DNA of 64,000 nt, taken from Pseudomonas sp. R84. GTDB lineage: Bacteria; Pseudomonadota; Gammaproteobacteria; Pseudomonadales; Pseudomonadaceae. Made by a program: the position numbers and the translations under genes. The stretch covers positions 5,835,001 to 5,899,000 of the forward strand of contig NZ_CP019426.1 in the NCBI RefSeq assembly GCF_009834515.1. Direction: 5' to 3'. The stretch's first letter is position 1, and every line of letters starts with the position of its first letter. Below are positions 35,070 through 45,784 of this stretch, piece by piece. The notes beneath the pieces were generated by a model. The model saw only the letters and a program-made list of their open reading frames with translations, was not told where the DNA came from and ran no database searches.

Positions 35070-36398
35070 TCAGCGCAACATGCCGCTGCCGTAACCCTTC
35101 AGGTTGGCTTTCTTCATCAGGGATTCGTACTGGTGCGAAACGAGGTGCGATTGTACTTGGGACATGAAGTCCATCACAACCACGACCACGATCAGCAACG
35201 AGGTCCCGCCAAGGTAGAACGGAACGTTTGCTGCAACCACCAGGAACTGGGGCAACAGGCACACGGCCGTCATGTAAAGAGCACCGAACATGGTCAAGCG
35301 AGTCAGAACGCCATCAATGTAGCGCGCAGACTGCTCACCTGGACGGATGCCCGGAATAAAGGCACCGGACTTCTTCAGGTTTTCCGCTACGTCTTTCGGA
35401 TTGAACATCAACGCCGTATAGAAGAAGCAGAAGAAAATAATCCCTGCACTAAACAGCAGAATATTCAACGGCTGACCAGGAGCGATCGACTGCGAGATGT
35501 CCTGCAACCAGCCCATACCTTCAGACTGACCAAACCAGGCACCCAGCGAAGCCGGGAACAGCAAAATGCTGCTCGCGAAAATAGCCGGAATAACACCAGC
35601 CATGTTCACTTTCAGCGGCAAGTGGCTTGTCTGCGCAGCAAAAACCTTGCGGCCCTGCTGACGCTTGGCGTAGTGAACAGCGATACGACGCTGACCACGC
35701 TCAATGAACACCACAAAACCGATAATCGCTACTGCCAGCAAACCGATGGCAACCAGGGCGAAGATGTTGATATCACCCTGACGCGCAGACTCGAAAGACT
35801 GCCCGATTGCTCTCGGAAGACCGGCGACGATACCCGAAAAAATCAACATCGAGATACCGTTACCTACACCACGCTCAGTAATCTGCTCACCTAGCCACAT
35901 CATGAACATCGCACCAGCCACAAAAGTGGATACCGCGACGAAATGGAAGCCAAAGTCACCAGTGAACGCAACGCCCTGCCCCGCCAGACCAATGGACATG
36001 CCAATAGCCTGAACAAGAGCGAGGACGACGGTGCCGTAGCGGGTGTACTGGCTGATCTTGCGACGGCCAGCTTCACCTTCCTTCTTCAACTGCTCCAGCT
36101 GCGGGCTGACGGCGGTCATCAGTTGCATGATGATCGAAGCCGAAATGTACGGCATGATCCCCAGTGCAAAGATGCTCATCCGTTCCAGCGCGCCGCCGGA
36201 GAACATGTTGAACAAGCTAAGAATGGTCCCCTCATTCTGTCGAAACAGGTCTGCGAGTCGGTCCGGGTTGATACCTGGAACCGGGATGTGTGCGCCTATT
36301 CGGTAGACGATAATCGCCAGGAACAGAAAACGCAGACGAGCCCAGAGTTCAGACATACCGCCTTTGCCGAGCGCAGAGAGAGCACCTTGCTTAGCCAT
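35070..36398 (-). CDS. secY: Protein translocase subunit SecY
   Basis: A 442-residue SecY with ten membrane helices, the channel of the Sec translocon together with SecE (here 61.8 kb) and SecG. Family signatures are [16 protein letters not shown] near 77-92 and [10 protein letters not shown] near 175. A cytoplasmic loop between helices 6 and 7 has [15 protein letters not shown], the ribosome and SecA contact. It begins directly at the end of rplO with no gap, so translation is coupled. Confidence 0.97.
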   Translation of the reverse strand: MAKQGALSALGKGGMSELWARLRFLFLAIIVYRIGAHIPVPGINPDRLADLFRQNEGTILSLFNMFSGGALERMSIFALGIMPYISASIIMQLMTAVSPQLEQLKKEGEAGRRKISQYTRYGTVVLALVQAIGMSIGLAGQGVAFTGDFGFHFVAVSTFVAGAMFMMWLGEQITERGVGNGISMLIFSGIVAGLPRAIGQSFESARQGDINIFALVAIGLLAVAIIGFVVFIERGQRRIAVHYAKRQQGRKVFAAQTSHLPLKVNMAGVIPAIFASSILLFPASLGAWFGQSEGMGWLQDISQSIAPGQPLNILLFSAGIIFFCFFYTALMFNPKDVAENLKKSGAFIPGIRPGEQSARYIDGVLTRLTMFGALYMTAVCLLPQFLVVAANVPFYLGGTSLLIVVVVVMDFMSQVQSHLVSHQYESLMKKANLKGYGSGMLR

Positions 36399-36836
36399 TT
36401 ATTCCTCGAACTTGCCGCCAGCTGCTTCGATAGCCGCACGCGCACCTTTGGTGGCGCCGATTCCCTTGCCGATAGTGACAGCGCGAGTCACTTCACCGGA
36501 CAGCATGATTTTCACACGCTGTACGTTGACGTTGATCACGTTGGCATCTTTCAGGGACTGCACGGTGACGATGTCGCCTTCCACTTTAGCCAGCTCGGAC
36601 AAACGCACTTCTGCGCGATCCATGGCTTTCAGGGAAACGAAACCGAACTTCGGCAGGCGACGATGCAGCGGCTGTTGACCGCCTTCAAAGCCTGGAGCGA
36701 TGGTGCCACCGGAGCGGGAGGTCTGACCTTTGTGGCCACGGCCACCAGTCTTACCCAAACCGCTACCGATACCACGGCCCGGACGATGCTTTTCACGACG
36801 GGAACCCGGCGCTGGACTCAGATCATTGAGTTTCAT
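36399..36836 (-). CDS. rplO: 50S ribosomal protein L15
   Basis: A 145-residue uL15, with the start [20 protein letters not shown], the Gly/Arg-rich rRNA-contact stretch [17 protein letters not shown], and a globular C-terminal half. It is 3 bases after rpmD and abuts secY. Confidence 0.97.
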   Translation of the reverse strand: MKLNDLSPAPGSRREKHRPGRGIGSGLGKTGGRGHKGQTSRSGGTIAPGFEGGQQPLHRRLPKFGFVSLKAMDRAEVRLSELAKVEGDIVTVQSLKDANVINVNVQRVKIMLSGEVTRAVTIGKGIGATKGARAAIEAAGGKFEE

Positions 36837-36839
36837 CGA

Positions 36840-37016
36840 TTAACCCTCGACACGCAGCATGTAGTAAGCCTTGTTGATCATCCCGCGATTCTCGGGAGTA
36901 TCCTGGACTTCTACAGTGTGACCGATGCGACGCAGACCCAGACCCTTAACGCACAGTTTGTGGTTAGGGATGCGGCCGGTCATGCTTTTGATCAGCGTTA
37001 CTTTTACGGTAGCCAT
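36840..37016 (-). CDS. rpmD: 50S ribosomal protein L30
   Basis: A 58-residue uL30: begins [15 protein letters not shown], has [18 protein letters not shown], and ends MLRVEG. It is a small alpha/beta protein of the large subunit, packed between rpsE (2 bases) and rplO (3 bases). Confidence 0.96.
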
Positions 37017-37018
37017 GA

Positions 37019-37519
37019 TCAGAAGATCTCCTTGACGCTTTTGCCACGCTTGGCGGCAATGGATTCAGGAGACTGCATAGCCTTCAAACCTTTGAAAGTG
37101 GCGTGAACCACGTTTACCGGGTTAGTCGAGCCGTAGCACTTGGCCAGAACGTTCTGAACGCCAGCAACTTCGAGGACAGCACGCATAGCGCCGCCAGCGA
37201 TGATACCGGTACCTTCAGAAGCAGGCTGCATGTACACCTTCGAAGCGCCGTGAGCGGACTTCATTGCGTACTGCAGAGTGGTGCCGTTCAGATCAACTTG
37301 GATCATGTTGCGGCGAGCAGCTTCCATTGCCTTCTGGATCGCAGCAGGCACTTCACGCGACTTGCCACGGCCGAAGCCAACACGCCCTTTACCATCACCA
37401 ACCACGGTCAACGCAGTGAAAGTGAAGATACGGCCGCCTTTAACGGTTTTGGCTACGCGGTTAACTTGAACCAGCTTCTCAATGTAGCCTTCGTCGCGCT
37501 TTTGGTCGTTATTTGACAT
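37019..37519 (-). CDS. rpsE: 30S ribosomal protein S5
   Basis: A 166-residue uS5. The N-terminal dsRBD-like domain includes [17 protein letters not shown], with the loop of the fidelity and spectinomycin-resistance sites, which reads as wild type. The C-terminal domain contains [15 protein letters not shown]. It sits near the mRNA entry and helps decoding accuracy. It is 3 bases after rplR. Confidence 0.97.
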
Positions 37520-37522
37520 AAC

Positions 37523-37873
37523 TTAGAACTCCAGCCCAGCTTCACGAGCAGCATCAGCCAGCGCTTTAACGCGGCCGTGGTACTTGAAGCCAGAGCGGTC
37601 GAAAGCCACTTGCGAGACGCCAGCGGCCTTAGCACGCGTAGCGACCAGCTGGCCAACCTTTGTGGCCGCGTCGATGTTGCCAGTGGCGCCATCACGCAGT
37701 TCTTTATCCAAAGTCGAGGCGCTTGCCAGGACTTTGTTGCCGTCGGCCGAGATGACCTGGGCGTAGATGTGCTGCGACGAGCGGAACACGCAGAGACGCA
37801 CGACTTCGAGTTCGTGCATTTTCAGGCGTGCTTTGCGAGCGCGACGCAGTCGAGTAACTTTTTTGTCGGTCAT
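37523..37873 (-). CDS. rplR: 50S ribosomal protein L18
   Basis: A 116-residue uL18, a 5S rRNA binder: basic N-terminus [17 protein letters not shown], then [15 protein letters not shown] and [17 protein letters not shown] near the end. It works with L5 (rplE) in the 5S particle. Spacing to rplF is 10 bases. Confidence 0.97.
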   Translation of the reverse strand: MTDKKVTRLRRARKARLKMHELEVVRLCVFRSSQHIYAQVISADGNKVLASASTLDKELRDGATGNIDAATKVGQLVATRAKAAGVSQVAFDRSGFKYHGRVKALADAAREAGLEF

Positions 37874-37883
37874 TTGCTATGCC

Positions 37884-38417
37884 CTACTTCTTCTTGGCTT
37901 CTTTACGACGGACGACTTCGTCCGCGTAGCGCACACCTTTGCCTTTGTACGGCTCTGGTGGACGGAAGTCGCGGATCTCAGCGGCCACTTGACCTACCAG
38001 CTGCTTATCGATGCCCTTGATCAGGATATCGGTCTGGCTAGGAGTCTCAGCGGTGATGCCTTCCGGCAGTTCGTAATCCACTGGGTGCGAGAAGCCAAGG
38101 GCCAGGTTCAGAACCGTGCCTTTTGCTTGCGCCTTGTAACCAACACCGACCAGCTGGAGCTTGCGCTCGAAGCCTTGGCTTACGCCTTGGACCATGTTGT
38201 TTACCAACGCACGCGTGGTACCGGCCATTGCGCGAGTTTGTTGATCGCCATTGCGAGCAGCGAAACGCAGCTCACCAGCTTCTTCAACGATCTCAACGGA
38301 CGAATGGATGTTCAGTTCAAGAGTGCCCTTGGCACCCTTCACCGAAAGCTGTTGGCCTGCGAATTTTACTTCGACACCGGCTGGCAGCTTAACGGGGTTC
38401 TTAGCGACGCGAGACAT
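37884..38417 (-). CDS. rplF: 50S ribosomal protein L6
   Basis: A 177-residue uL6 made of two similar RNA-recognition-like halves (about 1-80 and 83-170). The C-terminal half has the [14 protein letters not shown] motif near the sarcin-ricin loop. It binds close to the factor site of the large subunit. It is 12 bases after rpsH. Confidence 0.97.
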   Translation of the reverse strand: MSRVAKNPVKLPAGVEVKFAGQQLSVKGAKGTLELNIHSSVEIVEEAGELRFAARNGDQQTRAMAGTTRALVNNMVQGVSQGFERKLQLVGVGYKAQAKGTVLNLALGFSHPVDYELPEGITAETPSQTDILIKGIDKQLVGQVAAEIRDFRPPEPYKGKGVRYADEVVRRKEAKKK

Positions 38418-38429
38418 GCTTATCCCCCC

Positions 38430-38822
38430 TTAGAACACAGTGCAAAGAACTTCGCCGCCGACACCGGCAGCGCGCGCAGCACGATCCGTCATCACACCTT
38501 TGTTGGTGGAGACGATAGACACGCCAAGACCGCCACGAACTTTCGGCAGATCTTCAACGGACTTGTACTGACGCAGGCCTGGACGACTAACGCGCTTCAC
38601 TTCTTCGATAACCGGACGGCCTTCGAAGTACTTCAGCTCGATGGACAACGACGGCTTAGCGTCGGTGGTGATCTGAAAATCCGCGATGTAACCTTCGTCC
38701 TTCAGGACTTTTGCTACAGCCACCTTCAGCGTGGAAGACGGCATGCTTACGACAGACTTTTCAGCCATCTGGGCATTACGGATTCGAGTTAGCATGTCCG
38801 CTAACGGGTCCTGCATACTCAT
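38430..38822 (-). CDS. rpsH: 30S ribosomal protein S8
   Basis: A 130-residue uS8: [20 protein letters not shown] at the start and the 16S-binding C-terminus [16 protein letters not shown]. In E. coli S8 is the repressor of the spc operon. Here 209 bases with a strong hairpin separate it from rpsN, which is unusual for an otherwise packed cluster. Confidence 0.97.
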   Translation of the reverse strand: MSMQDPLADMLTRIRNAQMAEKSVVSMPSSTLKVAVAKVLKDEGYIADFQITTDAKPSLSIELKYFEGRPVIEEVKRVSRPGLRQYKSVEDLPKVRGGLGVSIVSTNKGVMTDRAARAAGVGGEVLCTVF

Positions 38823-38941
38823 GGGCTAGACGCTCCTAATACAGAAAAATTAGCCTTGCGGCTACTACTTGTCGCCGAGAACTTCCGGGTATGAAAAACA
38901 CGGGCTCAGGCGAGCCGGTCATTCTAGACACACCCCAGAAA

Positions 38942-38971
38942 TGAATCAAGCCCCAAAAGGGGCTTGATTCA
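38942..38971 (-). other. Strong hairpin in the rpsN-rpsH gap
   Basis: TGAATCAAGCCCC and GGGGCTTGATTCA pair perfectly (13 bp) with a 4-base loop. On the minus strand the following bases (TTTCTGGGG) give only a short T stretch. It could be a partial terminator, a processing site or an mRNA end protector. The remaining bases of the 209-base gap hold no gene. Confidence 0.75.
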
Positions 38972-39031
38972 GATTCAAGGCCACCGATGGTCAGGTTCTT
39001 GCGAACCCGAACATCGAGACTTTGACAGCAA

Positions 39032-39337
39032 TTACCAGCTGGCTTTAACCAGACCTGGTACGTCACCACGCATTGCAGCTTCACGCAGCTTGTTACGGCC
39101 AAGGCCGAACTTGCGGTAAACGCCGTGCGGACGACCAGTCAGGCGGCAACGGTTACGCATGCGCGCAGCGCTTGCGTCACGTGGTTGCTTCTGCAGTGCT
39201 ACGGTAGCTTCCCAACGCGCTTCTGGACTTGCGTTCAGATCGACGATGATAGCTTTCAGCGCTGCACGCTTGGTGGCGTACTTGGCAACAGTGAGCTGAC
39301 GCTTCAGCTCACGGTTTTTCATGCTCTTCTTGGCCAT
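39032..39337 (-). CDS. rpsN: 30S ribosomal protein S14
   Basis: A 101-residue uS14 of the long, zinc-free (C-minus) type: it has no CxxC pairs. It begins [20 protein letters not shown] and ends ALMR-type helix then GLVKASW. ATG 39337 is chosen over an earlier in-frame start that adds 22 unrelated residues. It is 13 bases after rplE. Confidence 0.97.
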   Translation of the reverse strand: MAKKSMKNRELKRQLTVAKYATKRAALKAIIVDLNASPEARWEATVALQKQPRDASAARMRNRCRLTGRPHGVYRKFGLGRNKLREAAMRGDVPGLVKASW

Positions 39338-39350
39338 TTTCCTACTCCAA

Positions 39351-39890
39351 TCAGTTGCGGAACGGGAATTTGAAAGCACGCAGCAGAGCGCGGCCTTCAT
39401 CATCGTTCTTGGCAGTGGTGGTCAGGGTAATGTCCAGACCGCGGAGAGCATCGATCTTGTCGTAGTCGATTTCCGGGAAAATGATCTGCTCTTTCACGCC
39501 CATGCTGTAGTTACCACGACCATCGAAGGACTTGGCATTCAGGCCGCGGAAGTCGCGAACCCGAGGCAGGGAGATCGACAGCAGACGATCCAGGAACTCA
39601 TACATACGCTCACGGCGCAGAGTCACCTTGACGCCGATCGGCCATCCTTCACGGACTTTAAAGCCAGCGATGGATTTACGAGCGTAGGTCACAACGACTT
39701 TTTGGCCGGTGATCTTTTCCAGGTCAGCAACAGCATGCTCGATGACTTTCTTGTCACCAACAGCTTCGCCCAGACCCATGTTCAGGGTGATCTTTGTAAC
39801 GCGTGGAACTTCCATCACGTTCGAAAGCTTAAGTTCTTCCTTAAGCTTCGGTGCGATTTCCTTCCAGTAAATCTCTTTTAGTCGTGCCAT
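39351..39890 (-). CDS. rplE: 50S ribosomal protein L5
   Basis: A 179-residue uL5: [19 protein letters not shown] at the start, [15 protein letters not shown], and [19 protein letters not shown]. It binds 5S rRNA and contacts the P-site tRNA. In E. coli S8 represses translation from the rplE start; I did not test for an S8-binding fold. It is 20 bases after rplX. Confidence 0.97.
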   Translation of the reverse strand: MARLKEIYWKEIAPKLKEELKLSNVMEVPRVTKITLNMGLGEAVGDKKVIEHAVADLEKITGQKVVVTYARKSIAGFKVREGWPIGVKVTLRRERMYEFLDRLLSISLPRVRDFRGLNAKSFDGRGNYSMGVKEQIIFPEIDYDKIDALRGLDITLTTTAKNDDEGRALLRAFKFPFRN

Positions 39891-39910
39891 GGTCTTCTAC
39901 CTAGCAGTGT

Positions 39911-40225
39911 TCAAGCATCAACCGCTTTTTGGGTCGACTTGAAGACACGAATTTTCTTGCCGTCTTCTACTTTGAAACCAACGCGGTCAGCCTTGTTGGT
40001 TTCGCCGTTGAAAATGGCGACGTTAGAAGCGTCCAGTGGAGCTTCTTTTTCGACGATACCGCCTTGTACGCCCGACATCGGGTTAGGCTTGGTATGACGC
40101 TTGACCAGGTTCAGACCACCAATAACCAGACGGTTATTAGCAAGAACCTTAAGCACCTTACCGCGCTTACCTTTGTCTTTGCCGGCGATCACGATGATCT
40201 CGTCGTCACGACGAATCTTTTGCAT
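39911..40225 (-). CDS. rplX: 50S ribosomal protein L24
   Basis: A 104-residue uL24 with the KOW motif in [20 protein letters not shown] (8-27). It is an early assembly initiator of the large subunit at the tunnel exit. It is 11 bases after rplN. Confidence 0.97.
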   Translation of the reverse strand: MQKIRRDDEIIVIAGKDKGKRGKVLKVLANNRLVIGGLNLVKRHTKPNPMSGVQGGIVEKEAPLDASNVAIFNGETNKADRVGFKVEDGKKIRVFKSTQKAVDA

Positions 40226-40236
40226 GTCGGATCTCC

Positions 40237-40605
40237 TTACAGCACTTCTGGGGCGAGCGAGACGATCTTCATGAACTTCTCAGTACGAAGTTCACGGGTC
40301 ACTGGCCCAAAGATACGGGTGCCGATCGGCTCTTGCTTGTTGTTCAGAAGAACAGCAGCGTTGCCATCAAAGCGGATAATGGAGCCATCAGCACGACGTA
40401 CGCCGTGACGAGTGCGGACTACAACAGCAGTCATCACTTGGCCTTTTTTCACTTTACCGCGAGGAATTGCTTCCTTCACGGTAACTTTGATGATGTCACC
40501 GATACCAGCGTAACGACGATGGGAGCCACCCAGCACCTTGATGCACATAACGCGGCGAGCGCCGCTGTTATCGGCCACATCGAGCATGGATTGAGTCTGA
40601 ATCAT
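40237..40605 (-). CDS. rplN: 50S ribosomal protein L14
   Basis: A 122-residue uL14: [20 protein letters not shown] at the start and [12 protein letters not shown] near the C-terminus. It forms a bridge between the subunits. In E. coli it is the first gene of the spc operon; here the gap to rpsQ is only 23 bases and I see no separate promoter. Confidence 0.97.
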   Translation of the reverse strand: MIQTQSMLDVADNSGARRVMCIKVLGGSHRRYAGIGDIIKVTVKEAIPRGKVKKGQVMTAVVVRTRHGVRRADGSIIRFDGNAAVLLNNKQEPIGTRIFGPVTRELRTEKFMKIVSLAPEVL

Positions 40606-40628
40606 ATAATTTCTCCGACCCCTAGTCC

Positions 40629-40895
40629 TTAGACTTCCACAGCGCGTTCGAGAACATCAACCAGCGCCCAAGACTTGGTCTTGGCCAAAGGACGAGTTTC
40701 ACGAATAGTGACTTTGTCGCCGATGTGGCACTGATTGGTTTCGTCGTGCGCGTGCAGCTTAGTCGAACGCTTAACGTATTTACCGTAGATCGGGTGCTTA
40801 ACGCGACGCTCGATCAGTACGGTGATGGTTTTGTCCATCTTGTCGCTGACAACACGGCCAGTCAGCGTACGGACAGTTTTTTCGGCTTCAGCCAT
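40629..40895 (-). CDS. rpsQ: 30S ribosomal protein S17
   Basis: An 88-residue uS17 with an OB fold: [20 protein letters not shown] and [18 protein letters not shown] primary binder of 16S rRNA. It is last in the S10 cluster, 2 bases after rpmC. Confidence 0.97.
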   Translation of the reverse strand: MAEAEKTVRTLTGRVVSDKMDKTITVLIERRVKHPIYGKYVKRSTKLHAHDETNQCHIGDKVTIRETRPLAKTKSWALVDVLERAVEV

Positions 40896-40897
40896 GA

Positions 40898-41089
40898 TTA
40901 CTTACCTGCCTGCTGGTTGAGCACAGTCTTCACGCGAGCGATGTCACGCTTAACTTGCGAGAGCAGATGAGACTGCCCCAACTGGCCAGTTGCTTTCTGC
41001 ATACGCAGATTGAACTGGTCGCGCAGCAAGCCGAGCAGTTGCTCGTTCAGCTGCTGTGCGGATTTTTCACGAAGTTCATTCGCTTTCAT
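40898..41089 (-). CDS. rpmC: 50S ribosomal protein L29
   Basis: A 63-residue uL29, two long helices: [19 protein letters not shown] and [20 protein letters not shown]. It lies at the tunnel exit. ATG 41089 shares one base with the rplP stop (TGATG), which favours it over a GTG one codon earlier. Confidence 0.96.
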
Positions 41090-41502
41090 CACATCACCGT
41101 CCGTTTAACAAAGGCGGTGGCGAGCGGCAGCTTTGCAGCAGCCAGGGCAAAAGCCTCACGCGCCAGCTCTTCAGAAACACCCTCGATTTCATACAGGACT
41201 TTGCCTGGCTGAATCTGGGCAACCCAGTACTCCACACTACCCTTACCTTTACCCATCCGAACTTCGAGTGGCTTCTTGGAAATAGGCTTGTCCGGGAATA
41301 CACGGATCCAGATCTTGCCGCCACGTTTAACGTGACGGGTCAGAGCACGACGCGCTGACTCGATCTGACGAGCGGTGAGACGACCACGAGCTACAGACTT
41401 CAGCGCGAACTCGCCGAAGCTGACTTTGCTACCGCGCTGAGCCAGACCACGGTTGTGGCCTGTCATCTGCTTGCGGAACTTCGTACGCTTAGGTTGCAAC
41501 AT
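41089..41502 (-). CDS. rplP: 50S ribosomal protein L16
   Basis: A 137-residue uL16: [19 protein letters not shown] at the start, [20 protein letters not shown] in the middle and [20 protein letters not shown] after it. It lies near the A-site tRNA elbow. It is one base overlapped with rpmC and 12 bases after rpsC. Confidence 0.97.
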
Positions 41503-41514
41503 TTGGCGTACCCC

Positions 41515-42201
41515 TTACTTAGCAGCTTTTTTACGAGGCGCTGGTGCTTGTGGTTTCAGCTCTTCTTGGCGACCACCAATTACTTCGCCTTTGAAGATCC
41601 AAACCTTTACACCGATCACACCGTAAGTGGTGTGAGCTTCGTAGTTGGCATAGTCGATGTCGGCACGCAGGGTGTGCAATGGCACACGACCTTCGCGATA
41701 CCATTCAGTACGTGCGATTTCAGCACCGCCGAGACGACCGCTCACTTGGATTTTGATGCCTTTGGCACCAATGCGCATGGCGTTCTGAACGGCGCGCTTC
41801 ATAGCGCGACGGAACATTACACGACGCTCCAGCTGCTGAGCTACGCTCTGCGCAACCAGCATACCGTCGAGCTCCGGCTTGCGGATCTCTTCGATATTGA
41901 TGTGCACAGGCACACCCATTTGCTTGGTCAGGTCCTGACGCAGTTTCTCAACATCTTCACCTTTCTTCCCGATAACGATGCCCGGACGAGCGGTGTGGAT
42001 GGTGATACGTGCAGTTTGGGCCGGACGATGGATATCGATACGGCTTACGGACGCGCTTTTTAGTTTGTCTTGGAGATACTCACGCACTTTCAGATCTGCG
42101 AACAAATAGTCCGCATAAGTCCGACCGTCTGCGTACCAGACGGAGGTGTGCTCCTTGACGATTCCCAGGCGAATGCCAATGGGATGTACTTTCTGACCCA
42201 T
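41515..42201 (-). CDS. rpsC: 30S ribosomal protein S3
   Basis: A 228-residue uS3. The N-terminal KH domain includes [18 protein letters not shown] near 60-77. The C-terminal domain has [20 protein letters not shown]. It lines the mRNA entry tunnel with S4 and S5. ATG 42201 begins [13 protein letters not shown]; the upstream in-frame start lies within rplV and is rejected. The Ala/Pro/Lys tail is typical of Pseudomonas. Confidence 0.97.
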
Positions 42202-42214
42202 CTCTTCGACTCCG

Positions 42215-42547
42215 TTACTTGTCAGCAACCTTGACAGTGATATGGCAAGACCGCTTGACGATGCGATCAGCACGGCCTTTGGCACGTGGCATGATGCGCT
42301 TCAGCGAACGCCCTTCGTTGACGAAAACGGTGCTGACTTTAAGGTCATCAACGTCTGCGCCTTCGTTATGCTCGGCGTTGGCTACGGCCGACTCCAGCAC
42401 TTTCTTCATGATCTCGGCGGCTTTCTTACTGCTGAAAGCCAACAAGTTGAGCGCTTCGCCCACCTTCTTCCCGCGGATCTGGTCGGCGACCAAGCGGGCT
42501 TTCTGGGCGGAGATTCGAGCGCCCGACAACTTAGCGGCTACTTCCAT
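42215..42547 (-). CDS. rplV: 50S ribosomal protein L22
   Basis: A 110-residue uL22. Its beta-hairpin (from [18 protein letters not shown] to RAKGRADRI) reaches into the exit tunnel, where macrolide-resistance changes arise; the sequence looks standard. It is 11 bases after rpsS. Confidence 0.97.
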
Positions 42548-42558
42548 TTCCTAACCCC

Positions 42559-42834
42559 TTAACGCTTGGCTTTCTTGTCAGCCACGTGCCCACGATATGT
42601 GCGGGTACCGGCGAACTCGCCCAGTTTATGGCCGACCATGTCTTCGTTCACGAGAACTGGGACGTGCTGACGACCGTTATGTACGGCGATGGTCAGACCG
42701 ACCATCTGTGGCAGGATCATCGAACGACGCGACCAAGTCTTAATTGGTTTGCGATCGTTCTTTTCCGCCGCCACTTCGATCTTCTTCAGTAGGTGAAGAT
42801 CAATAAAAGGACCTTTTTTCAGAGAACGTGGCAC
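42559..42834 (-). CDS. rpsS: 30S ribosomal protein S19
   Basis: A 91-residue uS19: [19 protein letters not shown] at the start and [20 protein letters not shown] at the end. It contacts S13 in the 30S head. It is 16 bases after rplB. Confidence 0.97.
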   Translation of the reverse strand: MPRSLKKGPFIDLHLLKKIEVAAEKNDRKPIKTWSRRSMILPQMVGLTIAVHNGRQHVPVLVNEDMVGHKLGEFAGTRTYRGHVADKKAKR

Positions 42835-42850
42835 TGTCGTATCCCTCTAT

Positions 42851-43675
42851 TTACTTGCGACGACGGACGATCATTTTGTCGGTACGCTTATTACCACGAG
42901 TCTTCGCGCCCTTAGTCGGGAAGCCCCATGGCGATACCGGATGACGACCACCAGAGGTACGACCTTCACCACCACCATGCGGGTGGTCAACCGGGTTCAT
43001 GGCAACACCACGAACGGTTGGGCGAACGCCACGCCAGCGTTTGGCACCAGCTTTACCCAGCGAACGCAGGCTGTGCTCGGAGTTCGAGACTTCGCCCAGG
43101 GTCGCACGGCATTCAGCCAGGACTTTACGCATTTCACCGGAACGCAGACGCAGGGTAACGTACACGCCTTCACGAGCGATCAGCTGAGCCGAAGCACCAG
43201 CGGAACGAGCGATCTGTGCGCCTTTACCTGGCTTCAGTTCGATGCCGTGTACGGTAGAACCGACTGGAATATTGCGCAGTTGCAGAGCGTTGCCTGGCTT
43301 GATTGGAGCCAGAGCGCCCGCGATCAGCTGGTCACCAGCACTCACGCCTTTAGGGGCGATGATGTAGCGGCGCTCGCCGTCTGCGTAGCAGAGCAGTGCG
43401 ATGTGAGCAGTACGGTTTGGATCGTATTCGATACGCTCGACAGTGGCGACGATGCCATCTTTGTCGTTGCGACGGAAATCGACCATACGATAATGCTGCT
43501 TATGACCACCACCGATGTGACGCGTGGTAATACGGCCATTGTTGTTACGACCACCAGTCTTCGATTTTTTCTCGAGCAGCGGTGCGTGAGGAGCGCCTTT
43601 ATGCAGCTCCTGGTTGACCACCTTGACCACAAAACGGCGGCCAGGGGAAGTCGGTTTGCATTTAACGATTGCCAT
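42851..43675 (-). CDS. rplB: 50S ribosomal protein L2
   Basis: A 274-residue uL2. The signature [14 protein letters not shown], with the histidine close to the peptidyl-transferase centre, is at about 224-237. An OB fold and an SH3-like barrel form the core. It is essential for subunit association. It is 14 bases after rplW. Confidence 0.98.
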   Translation of the reverse strand: MAIVKCKPTSPGRRFVVKVVNQELHKGAPHAPLLEKKSKTGGRNNNGRITTRHIGGGHKQHYRMVDFRRNDKDGIVATVERIEYDPNRTAHIALLCYADGERRYIIAPKGVSAGDQLIAGALAPIKPGNALQLRNIPVGSTVHGIELKPGKGAQIARSAGASAQLIAREGVYVTLRLRSGEMRKVLAECRATLGEVSNSEHSLRSLGKAGAKRWRGVRPTVRGVAMNPVDHPHGGGEGRTSGGRHPVSPWGFPTKGAKTRGNKRTDKMIVRRRK

Positions 43676-43689
43676 GATGCACCCCTTCC

Positions 43690-43989
43690 TTACTCAGCAC
43701 TGCTGCTGAAATCGAGATCTTGGCCTGGCTGAAGGGAGATAACTGCCTTCTTCCAGTCATTACGCTTGCCCAGACCGCGAGCAGTGCGCTTGCTCTTACC
43801 CAGAACGTTCAGGGTAGTGACGCGCTCTACTTTCACGCTGAACAGGCTTTCGACGGCCTTCTTGATTTCCAGCTTGGTTGCATCAGTAGCAACCTTGAAA
43901 ACGAACTGGCCTTTCTTGTCTGCCAGAACCGTAGCCTTCTCGGAAACGTGCGGGCCAAGCAGAACTTTAAATACGCGTTCCTGGTTCAT
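43690..43989 (-). CDS. rplW: 50S ribosomal protein L23
   Basis: A 99-residue uL23: [20 protein letters not shown] and [19 protein letters not shown]. It is the docking site for trigger factor and SRP at the tunnel exit. Its start overlaps the rplD stop as ATGA. Confidence 0.97.
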
Positions 43990-44588
43990 CCCAGCAGCTC
44001 CTCGAATTTCTTCACGGCCGACACGGTGATCAACACCTTGTCGTATGCGATCAGACTAACTGGATCGGAACCTTGAACGTCACGTACATCTACGTGCGGC
44101 AGGTTACGAGCAGCCAGGTACAGGTTCTGATCAACAGCGTCCGACACGATCAAAACGTCGGTCAGGCTCATGTTGTTCAGTTTGCCCAGCAGGTCTTTGG
44201 TTTTCGGCGTTTCAACAGCGAAATCCTGAACCACGACCAGACGATCAGTACGCACCAGCTCAGCAAGGATGGAACGCATTGCTGCGCGATACATCTTCTT
44301 GTTCAGCTTCTGGGAGTGATCCTGTGGACGAGCTGCGAAAGTGGTACCGCCGCCACGCCAGATTGGGCTACGGATAGTACCGGCACGAGCACGGCCAGTA
44401 CCTTTCTGACGCCATGGGCGCTTGCCGCCACCACGAACGTCGGAACGGGTCTTTTGCTGCTTGGTACCTTGACGGCCGCCGGCCATGTAGGCCACGACTG
44501 CTTGGTGAACCAGCGTCTCATTGAACTCGCCGCCAAACGTCAGTTCGGAAACTTCGATCGCTTGAGCGTCATTTACATTTAATTGCAT
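43986..44588 (-). CDS. rplD: 50S ribosomal protein L4
   Basis: A 200-residue uL4. The extended tunnel loop contains [19 protein letters not shown]. In E. coli L4 also represses the S10 operon through the long rpsJ leader; here that leader is too short (see the rpsJ promoter). It is 12 bases after rplC and overlaps rplW by 4 bases. Confidence 0.97.
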
Positions 44589-44600
44589 GTCAGCTTCCCC

Positions 44601-45236
44601 TTAACCGCGAGCCTTGGCTGCTGGACGTACAACCAGGTTGCCGCCAGTAGCGCCAGGAACAGCACCCTTGACCAACAACAGATTGCGTTCAGCGTCCACG
44701 CGCACTACTTCCAGGGACTGCACGGTCACGCGCTCAGCGCCCATATGACCGGACATTTTTTTGCCCTTGAATACACGACCAGGAGTCTGGCACTGGCCGA
44801 TAGAGCCTGGGACGCGGTGGGATACGGAGTTACCGTGGGTGTTATCTTGCCCGCGGAAATTCCAACGCTTGATCGTACCCTGGAAGCCTTTACCCTTGGA
44901 CTGACCGGTTACATCAACCAGCTGACCAGCGGCGAAGATTTCAGCGTTGATCAGATCGCCAGCCTGGTACTCGCCTTCTTCAAGACGGAATTCCATGGTA
45001 GTGCGACCAGCGGCAACGTTCGCCTTGGCGAAGTGGCCAGCCTGAGCTGCTGTTACACGCGAAGCGCGACGCTCGCCGACAGTGACTTGCACTGCACGAT
45101 AGCCATCGGTCTCTTCAGTTTTGAACTGGGTGACGCGATTCGGTTCGATCTCAATGACCGTGACCGGAATGGAGACACCTTCTTCGGTGAAAATACGGGT
45201 CATACCGCATTTACGACCGACTACACCAATAGTCAT
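44601..45236 (-). CDS. rplC: 50S ribosomal protein L3
   Basis: A 211-residue uL3. The tip loop near the peptidyl-transferase centre has [17 protein letters not shown], where the Gln before Cys/Thr-Pro-Gly is the PrmB methylation site in relatives. ATG 45236 starts [16 protein letters not shown]; a longer in-frame reading is rejected. It lies 80 bases after rpsJ. Confidence 0.97.
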   Translation of the reverse strand: MTIGVVGRKCGMTRIFTEEGVSIPVTVIEIEPNRVTQFKTEETDGYRAVQVTVGERRASRVTAAQAGHFAKANVAAGRTTMEFRLEEGEYQAGDLINAEIFAAGQLVDVTGQSKGKGFQGTIKRWNFRGQDNTHGNSVSHRVPGSIGQCQTPGRVFKGKKMSGHMGAERVTVQSLEVVRVDAERNLLLVKGAVPGATGGNLVVRPAAKARG

Positions 45237-45316
45237 GTTGTAAACCTCATGAGTGTACGGGGCTTTCACCCGCTATGGCCGCCCATTTCAGAGCGTTACA
45301 CGACTAAGACCGAGTC

Positions 45317-45628
45317 TTAGCCGAGGCTGATCTGCACTTCCACACCGGCCGCAAGATCAAGCTTCATAAGTGCATCAACGGTTTTATCCGTTGGCTGGAC
45401 GATGTCCAGAACGCGCTTATGAGTGCGGATTTCGTACTGGTCGCGCGCGTCTTTGTTGACGTGCGGAGAAACCAGAACGGTGAACCGCTCTTTACGGGTA
45501 GGCAGTGGAATTGGACCACGCACTTGAGCACCAGTACGTTTCGCGGTTTCCACGATTTCCTGGGTTGATTGGTCGATCAGGCGATGGTCAAAAGCCTTCA
45601 ACCTGATACGGATTTGCTGATTTTGCAT
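45317..45628 (-). CDS. rpsJ: 30S ribosomal protein S10
   Basis: A 103-residue uS10 (NusE): [19 protein letters not shown] and [20 protein letters not shown]. It works in the 30S head and also in antitermination with NusB and NusG. It is the first gene of the S10 cluster, with its own strong promoter and a leader of only about 56 bases. Confidence 0.97.
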
Positions 45629-45690
45629 TGGATTTCAGACTCCGGCTGCTATTCCCACCGAGCGCAATACGCCCGTTAAAAGGAGGCGCA

Positions 45691-45719
45691 ATTCTATAGA
45701 CGCCCCAGATAGGTGTCAA
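45691..45719 (-). promoter_or_regulatory. Promoter of the S10 operon (rpsJ)
   Basis: Minus strand: perfect -35 TTGACA (45714-45719), 17 bases, -10 TAGAAT (45691-45696). It follows directly on the tufA terminator. AAGGAGGCGCAA-type bases lie inside the leader, which is too short to hold the E. coli L4-dependent attenuator. Confidence 0.85.
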
Positions 45720-45723
45720 CCCA

Positions 45724-45753
45724 ATAAAAAAGCCCCCGCTGAGCGGGGGCTTT
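45724..45753 (-). terminator. Terminator after tufA
   Basis: Minus strand AAAGCCCCCGC and GCGGGGGCTTT, an 11-bp stem with a 4-base loop and a T-run (TTTTTTATTGG). It lies 31 bases after tufA and ends the str operon. Confidence 0.9.
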
Positions 45754-45784
45754 CACATCATCAAGCAATCTCTATAAAAGAGAA

